A stretch of 64,000 nucleotides of DNA from Pseudobacteriovorax antillogorgiicola. Lineage in GTDB: Bacteria > Bdellovibrionota_B > Oligoflexia > Oligoflexales > RGVZ01. Made by a program: the position numbers and the translations under genes. The first letter of the stretch is position 1. Every line of letters begins with the position of its first letter. The notes beneath the pieces were generated by a model. It was not told the DNA's origin and ran no database searches. It saw only the letters and a program-made list of their open reading frames with translations. Below, in pieces: positions 7,097 through 16,032 of this stretch. Location of the stretch: positions 1 to 64,000 of the forward strand of contig CAMDHM010000001.1 in assembly GCA_945898195.1 (NCBI GenBank). The letters are read 5' to 3'.

Positions 7097-9502
7097 TGCA
7101 ACAGCCCCGTGCCCCTTGGCAAGGCTGCCTTGCCAAGGGGCGGCGATTCAGCGGCTCCAAACGACCTTATGCAGTTCTGCTGCACCGGTTGTGAAACGAT
7201 ATGGAATCTGATCAATGGACTTGGCCTTGGCGAATTTTATTCCAGGATGACGAAGACCCCCGGTGTGCCGGATTCAAGTCGAGTCGTGCGCCCTGAAATT
7301 TTTGATCTCGAAGAATTTCAAATAGGATTCGTGGCGGCGGCGGAGATGCCCGGATGGAACCGGGCATTTTTGGCGATGGATGGAATGACCTGCTATGCCT
7401 GTTCTTGGCTGATTCATAGCGCCATCAGAACCCGGTTTCCCGACACCGCGAGGGCACAAATAAATCTGTCAGGCAGTGAAGTTGTTCTAGATTATAAACC
7501 GACTGAAGCCAGACTCTCTCAGCTTGTTCAATTGTTAACGGGACTCGGATTTGGTGTTCAACCGATGCGTGGTCAGGCGGACCGAAACCGTCAACGCACC
7601 AAAGAAGCCGTTCGCATTGGTGTGGCCTTCTTTTGTTTCATGAATATCATGTCCCTTGCCTTCGCCGATTACGTGGTGCCAAAAAATCAAACGATGGATC
7701 CCATCTTCTGGCACCTTTTTAGGGTGGTCTCATTGTGCCTGGCGACAGCCTCTGTTTTATATGGGGCGGCCCCTTTTTGGCGCGGCACGGTGGTTGCTTT
7801 AAAGCAGTCTCGAGTAAGCATCGACGTTCCCCTTTTTATCGGGATCCTTGCGGCCTGGAGCTGGTCAGCGTTCAATGTTGTTCGCGGTCGCGGGCCCGTT
7901 TATTTTGACTCTATTGCCGCAGTTGTGGCGCTGGTGTTGGCGGGGAGGTTTGTCCAAGCCTTACTGCTGGACCGGCTGCATCGGCGTCTGATTAATATTG
8001 AAGATCCAACGGTAGATTTTGTTAGGAAGAAAAATTTAGACGGGTCATTCATCATGACGGGTCTAGCCAATGTTATAGCTGGTGACCGCCTACGCCTTTA
8101 CCCTGGCGAGGTTTTTGGCGTGCGCACCCGGCTCGATGAACATGGTGAGGATACGCAAATAAGCCTCGAGCAACTAAAGGGCGAAGTCGAATGGCTGGAT
8201 GCCTCACCCGGTGATGAGGTTCCGTCGGGGGCCATCAACGGCAATGTCATGGTTGAGGGTTTGGCCCTTGAGTCCGGTGCCGCTGCCTTTGTTTTTCAAT
8301 CGGGTCGGATGGTGGATCGGCTCCTTCAAGATAAAGGGCGGATGTCTCTGGCTTCAGATCGCTTGGCCTCCGGATTTTTCTTTTCCTTGATGGCAATTTC
8401 CATCGGCGTCCTGACCATTTCGCATTGGCTAACGCAAATCAGCACCGAAGATTCTTTTGGGCGTGCCGTCGCCCTGGTTCTGATTGCCTGTCCCTGTGCC
8501 TTTGGGATTGCAGTGCCGCTCGTTATGGGACGGGCATTTTACCTGGCCTTAGAGCGAGGCATTATCTTCAAAAGCCAGCGCGCCATTGAAGGGCTTTCCG
8601 AATCAACCGTGTGGTTTTTTGACAAGACGGGAACTTTGACCATCGGCCGTCTAAACGTGTCAAGGGCTGAGGTTTTGCGCCAGGATGTGCTTTTGCGGAG
8701 ACTGCCGGCCTTAAAACGGGCCTGTCAGTTTTCGTCGCACCATGCCTCCGAATCAATTCTCAGGTGGATCGAGGAATCATCTGTCGGGGTTGAGGCTCTC
8801 GATGAAGGCGAACTCGTTCGATTTTCAGAAACGAGAGGATGGGGTATCACGGCGAAGTTCCGCGATTTCGAGATGGATCTTCGAAAATGTCATGAGGCGA
8901 ATTGGGCTTCGGTGTGGAGTGTAAATGGCATTGAAGTGGTACGATTCGCGTTTGAGGATTCCTTGAATCCGGATGCAATCGAGGTTGTATCGTCGTTGAA
9001 GGCTCAGGGAATTTCGTGTGGAATTTTGAGCGGCGACAAAAAAATAAATGTTGAGCGATTTGCTAAACTCTTTCCTGGCGCATGGAAATTTGTCAGGAGT
9101 GGCGCGACGTCACAGGAAAAAATGACTGAAATTATGCGCTCCGTGGAGGCATCGCGACGCCCCGTGGTTATGATTGGAAATGGCGTGAATGATGCACTGG
9201 CACTGGCGGGAGCGGCCGTTGGCGTTGCGGTTTTCTCGGCGTCTCAGGCTGCCAGGAAGTCTGCAGATGTGGTCATGAGCAATGAACAACTGAGAACCAT
9301 TCTCGACGCGAGAAATATTTCTATCTCTGCCCAACGTGCGGTGATGAGATGTTTTTATTTTTCAATTTCGTATAATTTAGTTGGTGGAGCTTTGGCGGTT
9401 CTTGGATATCTGACTCCAGTTTTCGCTGCGATATTGATGCCGGCAAGCTCTCTGACCATCACGGCAATTGCGTCACGTTGGTCCGTTCTAAAACGATCTT
9501 GA
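7037..9502 (+). CDS. ccoI: cbb3-oxidase-type copper-translocating P-type ATPase
   Basis: Inner-membrane P1B ATPase that supplies copper for the CuB centre of cbb3 oxidase. In order: an N-terminal CQHC and FCCTGC pair (residues about 17-50) typical of CcoI/FixI, an HMA domain with MTCYAC (about 117), membrane helices with the ion motif CPCAFG (about 485), phosphorylation site DKTGTLT (about 528), and hinge GNGVNDA (about 714). The family length is about 800; here 821. ATG 7037 is preferred because GGAG lies six bases upstream; ATG 6959 would add 26 residues. A perfect palindrome sits between the two Cys motifs. It is followed closely by ccoS. Confidence 0.93.
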   Translation: MVQVVQVDFSQVKSVSRCQHCNSPVPLGKAALPRGGDSAAPNDLMQFCCTGCETIWNLINGLGLGEFYSRMTKTPGVPDSSRVVRPEIFDLEEFQIGFVAAAEMPGWNRAFLAMDGMTCYACSWLIHSAIRTRFPDTARAQINLSGSEVVLDYKPTEARLSQLVQLLTGLGFGVQPMRGQADRNRQRTKEAVRIGVAFFCFMNIMSLAFADYVVPKNQTMDPIFWHLFRVVSLCLATASVLYGAAPFWRGTVVALKQSRVSIDVPLFIGILAAWSWSAFNVVRGRGPVYFDSIAAVVALVLAGRFVQALLLDRLHRRLINIEDPTVDFVRKKNLDGSFIMTGLANVIAGDRLRLYPGEVFGVRTRLDEHGEDTQISLEQLKGEVEWLDASPGDEVPSGAINGNVMVEGLALESGAAAFVFQSGRMVDRLLQDKGRMSLASDRLASGFFFSLMAISIGVLTISHWLTQISTEDSFGRAVALVLIACPCAFGIAVPLVMGRAFYLALERGIIFKSQRAIEGLSESTVWFFDKTGTLTIGRLNVSRAEVLRQDVLLRRLPALKRACQFSSHHASESILRWIEESSVGVEALDEGELVRFSETRGWGITAKFRDFEMDLRKCHEANWASVWSVNGIEVVRFAFEDSLNPDAIEVVSSLKAQGISCGILSGDKKINVERFAKLFPGAWKFVRSGATSQEKMTEIMRSVEASRRPVVMIGNGVNDALALAGAAVGVAVFSASQAARKSADVVMSNEQLRTILDARNISISAQRAVMRCFYFSISYNLVGGALAVLGYLTPVFAAILMPASSLTITAIASRWSVLKRS
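7111..7141. repeat. perfect 31-nt palindrome inside ccoI
   Basis: The 15-base arm at 7111-7125 (gccccttggcaaggc) is repeated exactly as its reverse complement at 7127-7141, with a single t between. It lies within the ccoI frame and encodes the linker PLGKAALPRG between the CxxC and FCCxGC motifs. It would form a very stable hairpin in DNA or mRNA. No T-run follows, so it is not a standard terminator. Confidence 0.9.
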
Positions 9503-9515
9503 GGAAAGATACTAA

Positions 9516-9683
9516 TTGGAAGTTCTTCTTTTTTTAATTCCACTTTCATTTGTTTTCGCGGGATCTGGCTTGCTGGCATTTGTCTGGGCAACGAAGTCTG
9601 GACAATTTCTAGACATGAAAAGTCCTGCCGAAAGACTTGTGTTTGAGGATTTCAAGGATTATCTGGGGGAGGATAAAAAATGA
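9516..9683 (+). CDS. ccoS: cbb3-type oxidase maturation protein CcoS
   Basis: A 55-residue protein: one N-terminal transmembrane helix (LLFLIPLSFVFAGSGLLAF), then the soluble tail WATKSGQFLDMKSPAERLVF and an acidic end. This is the CcoS pattern (helix, then xxGQFxDxxxPAxR). CcoS proteins are needed for cofactor insertion into cbb3 oxidase. The start is TTG 9516, with GAGGA ten bases upstream overlapping the ccoI stop. Its TGA overlaps the ATG of ccoNO (AATGA), so translation is coupled. Confidence 0.88.
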   Translation: MEVLLFLIPLSFVFAGSGLLAFVWATKSGQFLDMKSPAERLVFEDFKDYLGEDKK

Positions 9684-11800
9684 ATTCTGGCGGAACAACC
9701 AAGGCAGTTACTGTTACCTATGACGATTGGGCGACGCGTTCGTTTTTGTGGGCCACATTGTTGTGGGGCGCTGTTGGTATGTTAGCCGGCCTTCTTGCCG
9801 CGATACAGTTGGCCTGGTGGCCCGCCAATATGAATCTGGAATGGGTATCGTTTGGTCGGCTTCGGCCGATTCACACCAACGCTGTTGTCTTTGCTTTTTC
9901 GGCCAATGCCTTTTTTTCCGGAATGTATTACTCCATGCAGCGCCTTTTGAAGACGCGGATGTGGTCGGATGTTCTGACGCGAATTCATTTTTGGGGCTGG
10001 CAGCTTATCATTGTGGCCGTCGCGGTTACCCTTTCCATGGGAATCACTCAGTCGAAGGAATATGCAGAAATGGAGTGGCCAATCGACGTGGCCATTACCG
10101 TGATATGGGTGCTGATGACGGTCAACGTTTTTGCCACGCTGGCCATCCGACGGGTGGAGCACCTTTATGTCGCGATTTGGTTTTACCTTGCCAGCATCTT
10201 GACCATTGCCATGTTGCATGTCGTGAATGCGATCGCGTTGCCGGTGTCTTGGGTCAAAAGCTATCCCGTTTACGCGGGCGTTCAAGATGGTTTGGTTCAA
10301 TGGTGGTACGGACATAATGCCGTTGGTTTTCTTTTGACTACGCCGTTTCTTGGGCTGATGTACTATTTCTTGCCGAAGGCTTCCGGACGGCCCGTTTTCT
10401 CCTACCGCCTATCCATCATCCATTTCTGGTCCTTGGTATTCCTATATATTTGGGCTGGCCCTCATCACTTGCTTTATACAGTTCTTCCCGAATGGGCGCA
10501 GTCTCTTGGAACGGTATTCAGCATCATGCTGATCGCCCCGTCGTGGGGTGGAATGCTCAACGGGTTGCTCACTTTGCGTGGAGCGTGGCATAAACTCCGC
10601 ACCGATGTTGTGCTTAAGTTTTTCGTAACGGCACTTACCTTCTATGGCATGGCGACTTTGGAAGGTCCTCTCATGTCCATTAAGAAACTTAATATGGTGA
10701 CTCATTTCACCGACTACACGATTGCCCACGTTCACGGTGGTGCGCTGGGGTGGCTCGGAGGAATGGTCTTCGGTATGACGTATTGGCTGGTACCGAAGCT
10801 CTGGCATCGGCCTCTTTACAGCCAGCGACTTGCCAATATTCACTTCTGGCTTTTCGCTGCTGGACTCGTTCTCTATGTCACATCGATGTGGAGTGCAGGG
10901 ATCACCCAGGGTCTGATGTGGTTTGCTCGAAATGAAGATGGATTACTGAAGTACCCGCAATTTTTAGAGACAACCCTCGCTCTGAAACCGTTGTACTGGA
11001 TCCGTGCTTTCGGCGGAACGATGTACCTGAGTGGAACATTGCTGTGCATATGGAATGTCTGGAAAACGACGTTGCATGCAATGCCCCTGGTTGATGAACG
11101 TATTGAGTTCATTCCTGAGCGTCACAGTGAACCAACGACCTTTCATGAACGCATTGAACATCACGCCCTGACGATGGCTGTCTTGATTGTCATCGTGATT
11201 TCAATTGGCGGACTCGTCGAGTTTCTTCCGGCGTTTCTTGTGAAGTCCAATATACCAACCATGGCTTCGGTAAAGCCCTACACCCCGATGGAGCTCCATG
11301 GTCGCGACATCTACGTCTCGGAGGGCTGTCACAATTGTCACTCTCAGATGGTTCGCCCGATTGCAGAGGAAACCTTACGGTATGGACCAATGTCGCAAGC
11401 TGGTGAGTTTGTTTATGACCATCCATTTCAATTCGGTTCCAAACGTACTGGGCCTGATTTGGCCCGTGTCGGTGGAAAATATCCTGATTTTTGGCACTAC
11501 CGGCACATGATGGATCCGAGGTCAACGTCACCCGGTTCGATCATGCCGTCGTATTATTGGTTGGCGGAAAAAAAGGTCGATCTTGGCTTGGTCTCTCAGA
11601 AAGTGTCGGCAATGGTCAAGCTCGGTGTGCCTTACGACATGGATACAGTTGCGCGCACGGGTGAAATATTCCTTGAACAGGGCCGACAGGTACAAATACG
11701 GTTGTCTCAAGACGGCGTTGCCATTGAACCAGATTCTGCTCTCGTCGCTTTGATTGCCTACATGCAGCGCTTGGGAATTGATGGGAGGGTAAAACTATGA
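9680..11800 (+). CDS. ccoNO: fused cbb3 oxidase subunits I and II (CcoN-CcoO)
   Basis: A 706-residue fusion of the catalytic haem-copper subunit and the membrane-anchored cytochrome c subunit of the high-affinity cbb3 terminal oxidase. The CcoN part (1 to about 480) has twelve hydrophobic segments and the expected haem and CuB histidines: IHTNAV (about 65), GHNAVGF (about 212), AGPHHL and HVHGGALG (about 350). After a transmembrane linker, the CcoO part begins near 535 (YTPMELHGRDIY) with haem motif CHNCH (about 550) and axial Met in SIMPSYYW (about 620). No stop or frameshift separates them. It overlaps ccoS upstream and ccoQ downstream by ATGA-type junctions. Confidence 0.96.
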   Translation: MNSGGTTKAVTVTYDDWATRSFLWATLLWGAVGMLAGLLAAIQLAWWPANMNLEWVSFGRLRPIHTNAVVFAFSANAFFSGMYYSMQRLLKTRMWSDVLTRIHFWGWQLIIVAVAVTLSMGITQSKEYAEMEWPIDVAITVIWVLMTVNVFATLAIRRVEHLYVAIWFYLASILTIAMLHVVNAIALPVSWVKSYPVYAGVQDGLVQWWYGHNAVGFLLTTPFLGLMYYFLPKASGRPVFSYRLSIIHFWSLVFLYIWAGPHHLLYTVLPEWAQSLGTVFSIMLIAPSWGGMLNGLLTLRGAWHKLRTDVVLKFFVTALTFYGMATLEGPLMSIKKLNMVTHFTDYTIAHVHGGALGWLGGMVFGMTYWLVPKLWHRPLYSQRLANIHFWLFAAGLVLYVTSMWSAGITQGLMWFARNEDGLLKYPQFLETTLALKPLYWIRAFGGTMYLSGTLLCIWNVWKTTLHAMPLVDERIEFIPERHSEPTTFHERIEHHALTMAVLIVIVISIGGLVEFLPAFLVKSNIPTMASVKPYTPMELHGRDIYVSEGCHNCHSQMVRPIAEETLRYGPMSQAGEFVYDHPFQFGSKRTGPDLARVGGKYPDFWHYRHMMDPRSTSPGSIMPSYYWLAEKKVDLGLVSQKVSAMVKLGVPYDMDTVARTGEIFLEQGRQVQIRLSQDGVAIEPDSALVALIAYMQRLGIDGRVKL

Positions 11801-11967
11801 GGCATGTTCTCTTGACCAAGGCATTGGCAGCCCGGGTGTTTTCTCCCTATCCGGTTTTTTCCTTGGTCCTTTTTTTTACTGTGTTTGCGCTGGTTTTGGT
11901 TTGGGTCTTCCGACCAAATGCGAAGAAAAAATACCAGGAAATTTCCGACAGCATACTGAACGACTGA
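11797..11967 (+). CDS. ccoQ: cbb3 oxidase small subunit CcoQ-like
   Basis: A 56-residue single-helix membrane protein: a short basic N-terminus, hydrophobic segment VFSLVLFFTVFALVLVWVF, then the RPNAKKKYQEI tail. Size, helix position, the basic tail after the helix and placement between ccoO and ccoP identify it as CcoQ, which stabilises the oxidase complex. The ATG overlaps the ccoNO stop (ATGA). The sequence itself is poorly conserved in this family, so position is the main evidence. Confidence 0.8.
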   Translation: MRHVLLTKALAARVFSPYPVFSLVLFFTVFALVLVWVFRPNAKKKYQEISDSILND

Positions 11968-11977
11968 GGAGTTTATC

Positions 11978-12550
11978 GTGAGCAACCAAGTTAGGCCCGT
12001 GACGGCAGATGGAATTGAAGAGTTTGACAACGCCCTTCCCCGCTGGTGGGTTTGGTTGTTTAAATTTACGGTTCTTTTTGCAGTCGTATATATGGCCTGG
12101 GGGCATGTTTTTGGCGGAGAATCGATCCAGCAGGAATATGTCCGCGAGGTGGCTGCGTCGGAAAAATTTGCGGAGTTGCCGGATAATGAAGGGCACGAGA
12201 ATCACCATGGACACGAAAGTGATGAGAGCGCCGCATTGCTTGCCGCGATGGGTGATCAGAAATCAATTGCTGCGGGAAAGGACGTTTACACCACGAACTG
12301 CTCGCCATGCCACGGTAGTGGCGGCGAAGGGACCGTTGGTCCAAACCTGACCGATAAGTTCTGGATTCACGGTGGAAAGCCAGGTCAGATTGAGAGGACG
12401 ATTTCAGACGGTGTTTTGGAAAAAGGGATGCCGGCCTGGAAACCAATCTTGGGTGAAGAAAAAGTCCGCCAGTTGGTTGCTTATGTCATCACGCTGAAGG
12501 GCAGTAACCCACAGAATCCCAAGGCTCCCCAAGGTAATCCCGAGCCGTGA
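11978..12550 (+). CDS. ccoP: cbb3 oxidase cytochrome c subunit CcoP, short single-haem form
   Basis: A 190-residue membrane-anchored cytochrome. The N-terminal DNALPRWWVWLFKFT preceding one transmembrane helix is the standard CcoP start. A His/Glu-rich linker (HENHHGHESDES) leads to one cytochrome c domain with CSPCH (about residue 109) and a likely axial Met in KGMPAW (about 150). Classical CcoP proteins are near 300 residues with two haem motifs; here only one is present. The start is GTG 11978 with GAGGAG six bases upstream. The stop overlaps the GTG of ccoG. Confidence 0.93.
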   Translation: MSNQVRPVTADGIEEFDNALPRWWVWLFKFTVLFAVVYMAWGHVFGGESIQQEYVREVAASEKFAELPDNEGHENHHGHESDESAALLAAMGDQKSIAAGKDVYTTNCSPCHGSGGEGTVGPNLTDKFWIHGGKPGQIERTISDGVLEKGMPAWKPILGEEKVRQLVAYVITLKGSNPQNPKAPQGNPEP

Positions 12551-13938
12551 CTGGCGGTCAGGGAATATCCGGGAATCTTCCAACGGCGACCAGGACGGGT
12601 AAACGGGTGTGGCTTTATCCTGATCGCCGAACCGGCAAGAATGCTACGGTCCGTCGGCGCCTAGCGCTGGCTTTGCTTATTGTTTATTTGCTGACCCCTT
12701 GGCTCGTTTGGAGCGGCAGACCGATCTTGAGGTTTGATATTCACGAGGGTGTCGCATATGCCTTCGGTATTGTTTTGCGGCTCAATGAGGCGAGCCTTTT
12801 GGCTTTTTTCTTTATTGGGATGGCTCTTATTTTATTTCTTGCGACCACCATTCGTGGACGAATCTGGTGCGGGTATGCTTGCCCGCAAACTGTTTTTGTG
12901 GAGTGGGTGATTCGGCCCATCGAAGAATGGTTTGAGGGTCCAGCCCATCGCCGACGGATTGCGGATCGTGGGCCGATCACATGGGAATTGCGATTTAGAA
13001 AAGGTGTCAAGCACATCGCATTTTTAATTGTGGCAGCCGTGGTGGCAAATTCCTTTCTGTCTTATTTTATTGCTCCCCAGAGTCTGATCCATTGGATGCT
13101 TCGTCCGCCATCAGAACATCCGTCTGCCTTTGCAGCAATGTCGTTTGTCCTGCTGGCCTTCTATGCGGATCTTGCCTGGTTCAGAGAACAGTTTTGCGCC
13201 TTTGTCTGTCCGTATGCGAGATTTCAGAGCGTCCTATTTGACCGCGATACGCCAGCCGTGGCCTATGATTCGGCGCGGGGCGATCCGCGAGGAAAAGGCT
13301 CAGAGAAGGGTGACTGCATCGACTGCGGACTTTGTGTGCGGGTCTGCCCTACGGGTATCGATATTCGAAATGGTGCGCAGTTGGAATGCATTATGTGCGC
13401 ACGTTGTGTGGATGCCTGTGATTCCATTATGAGTAACTTGAGCCGACGAACTGGACTAATTCGATTGGCGTCAGAGCGAGAATTATCCAGCGAGGGTGAA
13501 GCGCAAAAATCCTGGTTTGAATTGGGTGTATTCCTTCGCCCTCGGGTGATTGTTTATGCCGCTTCTACCCTGCTTGTTGCGGGATTGGCGATGTGGCGCG
13601 TGGCATCGAGGCCACGTTTGGCTATGACGGTGACGCGGGTTCAGGGGGTCGCCTATTCAAGGCTACCTGATGGCGGCCTGGCAAATTTATTTAACATCAG
13701 AATGGTTAACAATACTGACAAGCCACTACCGATGAAGGTTGAAGTGAACGAACCACCAGGGACCACTATCCTTTGCGGAGCATGCGAGGCGGATGTTCTG
13801 GCGCCCTATCAAGACAGAGTCGTTTCCGTGCTCGTGCGGATTCCAGATGGTTTTTCCGGACCAAGTCAGATTGTATTTCGCTTCGTCGGTACCGGAGATT
13901 TGGGAATATCGACGCTGCTTTATCCAAGCCCAAGATAG
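12547..13938 (+). CDS. ccoG: cytochrome c oxidase accessory protein CcoG (polyferredoxin)
   Basis: A 463-residue membrane protein with two 4Fe-4S clusters that takes part in copper reduction for cbb3 oxidase assembly. Visible landmarks are RIWCGYACPQTVFVEW (about 98), FCAFVCPYARFQS (about 217), then the ferredoxin-type CIDCGLCVRVCPTG (about 258) and CIMCARCVDACD (about 281). The C-terminal periplasmic Ig-like domain is present. The start GTG 12547 overlaps the ccoP stop. No ccoH/FixH reading frame follows, although it usually would. Confidence 0.95.
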   Translation: MTGGQGISGNLPTATRTGKRVWLYPDRRTGKNATVRRRLALALLIVYLLTPWLVWSGRPILRFDIHEGVAYAFGIVLRLNEASLLAFFFIGMALILFLATTIRGRIWCGYACPQTVFVEWVIRPIEEWFEGPAHRRRIADRGPITWELRFRKGVKHIAFLIVAAVVANSFLSYFIAPQSLIHWMLRPPSEHPSAFAAMSFVLLAFYADLAWFREQFCAFVCPYARFQSVLFDRDTPAVAYDSARGDPRGKGSEKGDCIDCGLCVRVCPTGIDIRNGAQLECIMCARCVDACDSIMSNLSRRTGLIRLASERELSSEGEAQKSWFELGVFLRPRVIVYAASTLLVAGLAMWRVASRPRLAMTVTRVQGVAYSRLPDGGLANLFNIRMVNNTDKPLPMKVEVNEPPGTTILCGACEADVLAPYQDRVVSVLVRIPDGFSGPSQIVFRFVGTGDLGISTLLYPSPR

Positions 13939-13988
13939 TTGCGGCTGAAAATTATATGATACAATCCGAAAAACCTTGCGAGGTCATC

Positions 13989-14372
13989 ATGGCGCTTCGG
14001 CTGCTAATTTCGGCGATGATTTTTTTTGGCGTCAATGGCTGTGGCTCGCGGGTCTTGAGCATCTCGGCGGAAGAGGCCTTTCCGCGGAACTTTACAGATA
14101 TTCGCACGCGGATCATCGGCCCCCGCTGCGGTACCTGCCATTCTGCCTTTCTCTCCTATAATTCTCTTTTGTCTCTCACGAGCTCAAGTGGTGGTCGGCG
14201 AGGTGGGCAGGTTGTCACCGCTCCACGACCAATGATTTCTGTTGGAAGTCCTGAGTCCAGTCAATTGTTTTTAGAAATAGATGACGGTGTTATGCCGCCG
14301 TCACAAAAAATGCCTCAAGTTGAAATTGATGCGGTTTCCGACTGGATCAGCAGTGGTGCAAAAAATGACTAG
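13989..14372 (+). CDS. single-haem c-type cytochrome lipoprotein
   Basis: A 127-residue predicted lipoprotein. The signal peptide ends at VNGC, and one haem c site CGTCH lies at about residue 44, followed by a short helical C-terminus with WISSGAKND. The layout resembles small cytochrome c domains with the IxxxxCxxCH pattern (RTRIIGPRCGTCH). The start ATG 13989 has GAGG five bases upstream; an in-frame start further upstream is possible but lacks a signal peptide. It overlaps the next gene by eight bases and follows ccoG by 50 bases, so it probably belongs to the oxidase operon. Role inferred: envelope electron carrier. Confidence 0.75.
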   Translation: MALRLLISAMIFFGVNGCGSRVLSISAEEAFPRNFTDIRTRIIGPRCGTCHSAFLSYNSLLSLTSSSGGRRGGQVVTAPRPMISVGSPESSQLFLEIDDGVMPPSQKMPQVEIDAVSDWISSGAKND

Positions 14373-15495
14373 AATAAATAACGTAAAAAAAAATTTGGTA
14401 GTTTTTAGTGTCTTTGCGACGTCTCTTCTCTGTTTTGTTTTTCCGTGCACTGGCTACTCGTATCCCGAAAATGTCCGCTATGGTTACGCGAGCTGTGCTT
14501 CGTGTCATGTCAGTCCCTCTGGTGGCGGCGTGTTGACAAAATATGGTCGCGAGGCTTCCGAAGAATTTATGGGGACGTCTGTTGCGGAGGGTGAGAATGC
14601 CTTTTTGCATGGCAAGGTCCCGGTCCCTGAATGGATTGCCGTGGGTGGTGATCTTCGTGGAGTGATCCTGCAGCGTGACACGAATGCCTTCAAGGAAAGG
14701 TGGGCCTTTCCTATGCAGGCCGATGCTGAAGTCGCACTGAAAATCAGGCCGTGGCTGACAGGCGTCGCTTCTGGCGGGGTCTACAACGGTAACTTTGATA
14801 GCCTCCGACATTACCTTTTGGTTAACGCCGACGAAAATCTGCATATTCGTGGGGGGCGATTTTTTCCTGCATTTGGAATTTTGACGCCGGATCACGTGAA
14901 CCCAGTTCGGCGTGGACTTGGATTCGAACCCGGACGGGAAAGCAATAATTTTGAAGTTGGCTACACCGCGGAATCGGGGGAGATCCTGGTGAATGCCATC
15001 CTGAGCTCCGGGCAGGACACCTTGGCCGACAATGAGAAAGGATATTCGATCCGAGCCGCGTGGTTTGCCGGTGGTCGAAGCCAGATCGGCCTCAGTGCGA
15101 TGTCGGTTAATGGGTCAATTTGGTCGCGGGACTTGTTTGGTTTTTTTGCTGTGACGGGTATCACAAAATCGGTTTATGTTTTGGCTGAGGCCGATGTGGA
15201 GACGAAGAGTCCGGTCGATAAGAGTGATGCGTCGACGGTCCATAATCGGCGCGTTGTGACGTCAAACAAATTGGGCTGGGAATTGATGAATGGCCTTCAT
15301 TTATTTGCATCTTGGGATGCTTCGGTGACCACCCAAGGGAATCGTGATCCAAGGCAATGGACTGCTGGGCCTGGAGTGCAGTGGTTTCCTCGGCCGCATT
15401 TTGAATTGAGCAGTCAGATACTTAGAAAATACGATGCGACGTGGTCATCACGCACCGGTTATCTCGTCAATTTAATGGGACATTATTATCTTTAG
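14365..15495 (+). CDS. predicted outer-membrane barrel with N-terminal haem c site
   Basis: A 376-residue exported protein. Cleavable signal peptide (about 1-35, ending CTGYSYP), then YGYASCASCHVSPSGGG with one CxxCH (about residue 47) and the following YGRxxSEE. The remaining 300 residues show alternating hydrophobic/polar strands (for example LKIRPWLTGVASGGVYNGNF) and end in an aromatic-rich strand (GHYYL), as expected for a beta barrel. A porin carrying a haem would link outer-membrane and periplasmic electron flow; this is inference. It overlaps the cytochrome lipoprotein gene by eight bases and its stop overlaps the convergent DUF2231 gene stop. Confidence 0.72.
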   Translation: MTRINNVKKNLVVFSVFATSLLCFVFPCTGYSYPENVRYGYASCASCHVSPSGGGVLTKYGREASEEFMGTSVAEGENAFLHGKVPVPEWIAVGGDLRGVILQRDTNAFKERWAFPMQADAEVALKIRPWLTGVASGGVYNGNFDSLRHYLLVNADENLHIRGGRFFPAFGILTPDHVNPVRRGLGFEPGRESNNFEVGYTAESGEILVNAILSSGQDTLADNEKGYSIRAAWFAGGRSQIGLSAMSVNGSIWSRDLFGFFAVTGITKSVYVLAEADVETKSPVDKSDASTVHNRRVVTSNKLGWELMNGLHLFASWDASVTTQGNRDPRQWTAGPGVQWFPRPHFELSSQILRKYDATWSSRTGYLVNLMGHYYL

Positions 15496-16031
15496 TCGGG
15501 ACATGGCTCGTGCTGCGCATTTTTCACGGCGGCACCCTGCTCGTAAACAAGCTTTCCGCCGAGGTGGCCCGTCCAAGTCAGGCATGCGGCGCCTGCAATA
15601 AAACCGATGGATGCGACGGTCCGGATTGGGGTCAGTGAGGATCTAAATCGCCCTATCATTGAAATGAATTCGGCTCCACCTGCTGCGGCAAGTCCGCCGG
15701 CAAAAATCGCCATGGCCCAGTCTGCCCAATCTCCGTGAGCCTTGGTGATGGTTGGATCGCAAATGATTTGATTGACGGTGTCTTCTGCCAGCTCACCAGT
15801 TTTCAGTGCGACAAGCCCAGCAATCAATCCCAATCCGAGCAAAAAGCAAGATCCCCGGCGCATGGCTTTGGCGGAAGAGTTTCGATGGAGGCCGTCCGCA
15901 ACCAATGCCAAAAACCAAATTCCCGTCGCGGTCATCAGCAGAGCCACGGGAAAATGCACGATAAGCGGGTGGATTAGTTCCACCCGCGCAGGAATCAGGG
16001 ATTTCACGGCATCCAAGATTCCATCCAGCAT
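15492..16031 (-). CDS. DUF2231-type membrane protein
   Basis: A 179-residue inner-membrane protein with four hydrophobic helices. The opening IHPLIVHFPVALLMTA (His-Pro-Leu-x-VHFP) is the DUF2231 signature, and the two His may bind haem or metal, though this is not established for this protein. ATG 16031 lies one base after the upstream stop; ATG 16052 is an alternative that overlaps that gene by 20 bases. It is last in a minus-strand cluster with a periplasmic protein, a LuxR-type regulator and an exported ferritin. Confidence 0.75.
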   Translation of the reverse strand: MLDGILDAVKSLIPARVELIHPLIVHFPVALLMTATGIWFLALVADGLHRNSSAKAMRRGSCFLLGLGLIAGLVALKTGELAEDTVNQIICDPTITKAHGDWADWAMAIFAGGLAAAGGAEFISMIGRFRSSLTPIRTVASIGFIAGAACLTWTGHLGGKLVYEQGAAVKNAQHEPCPD

Positions 16032-16032
16032 C

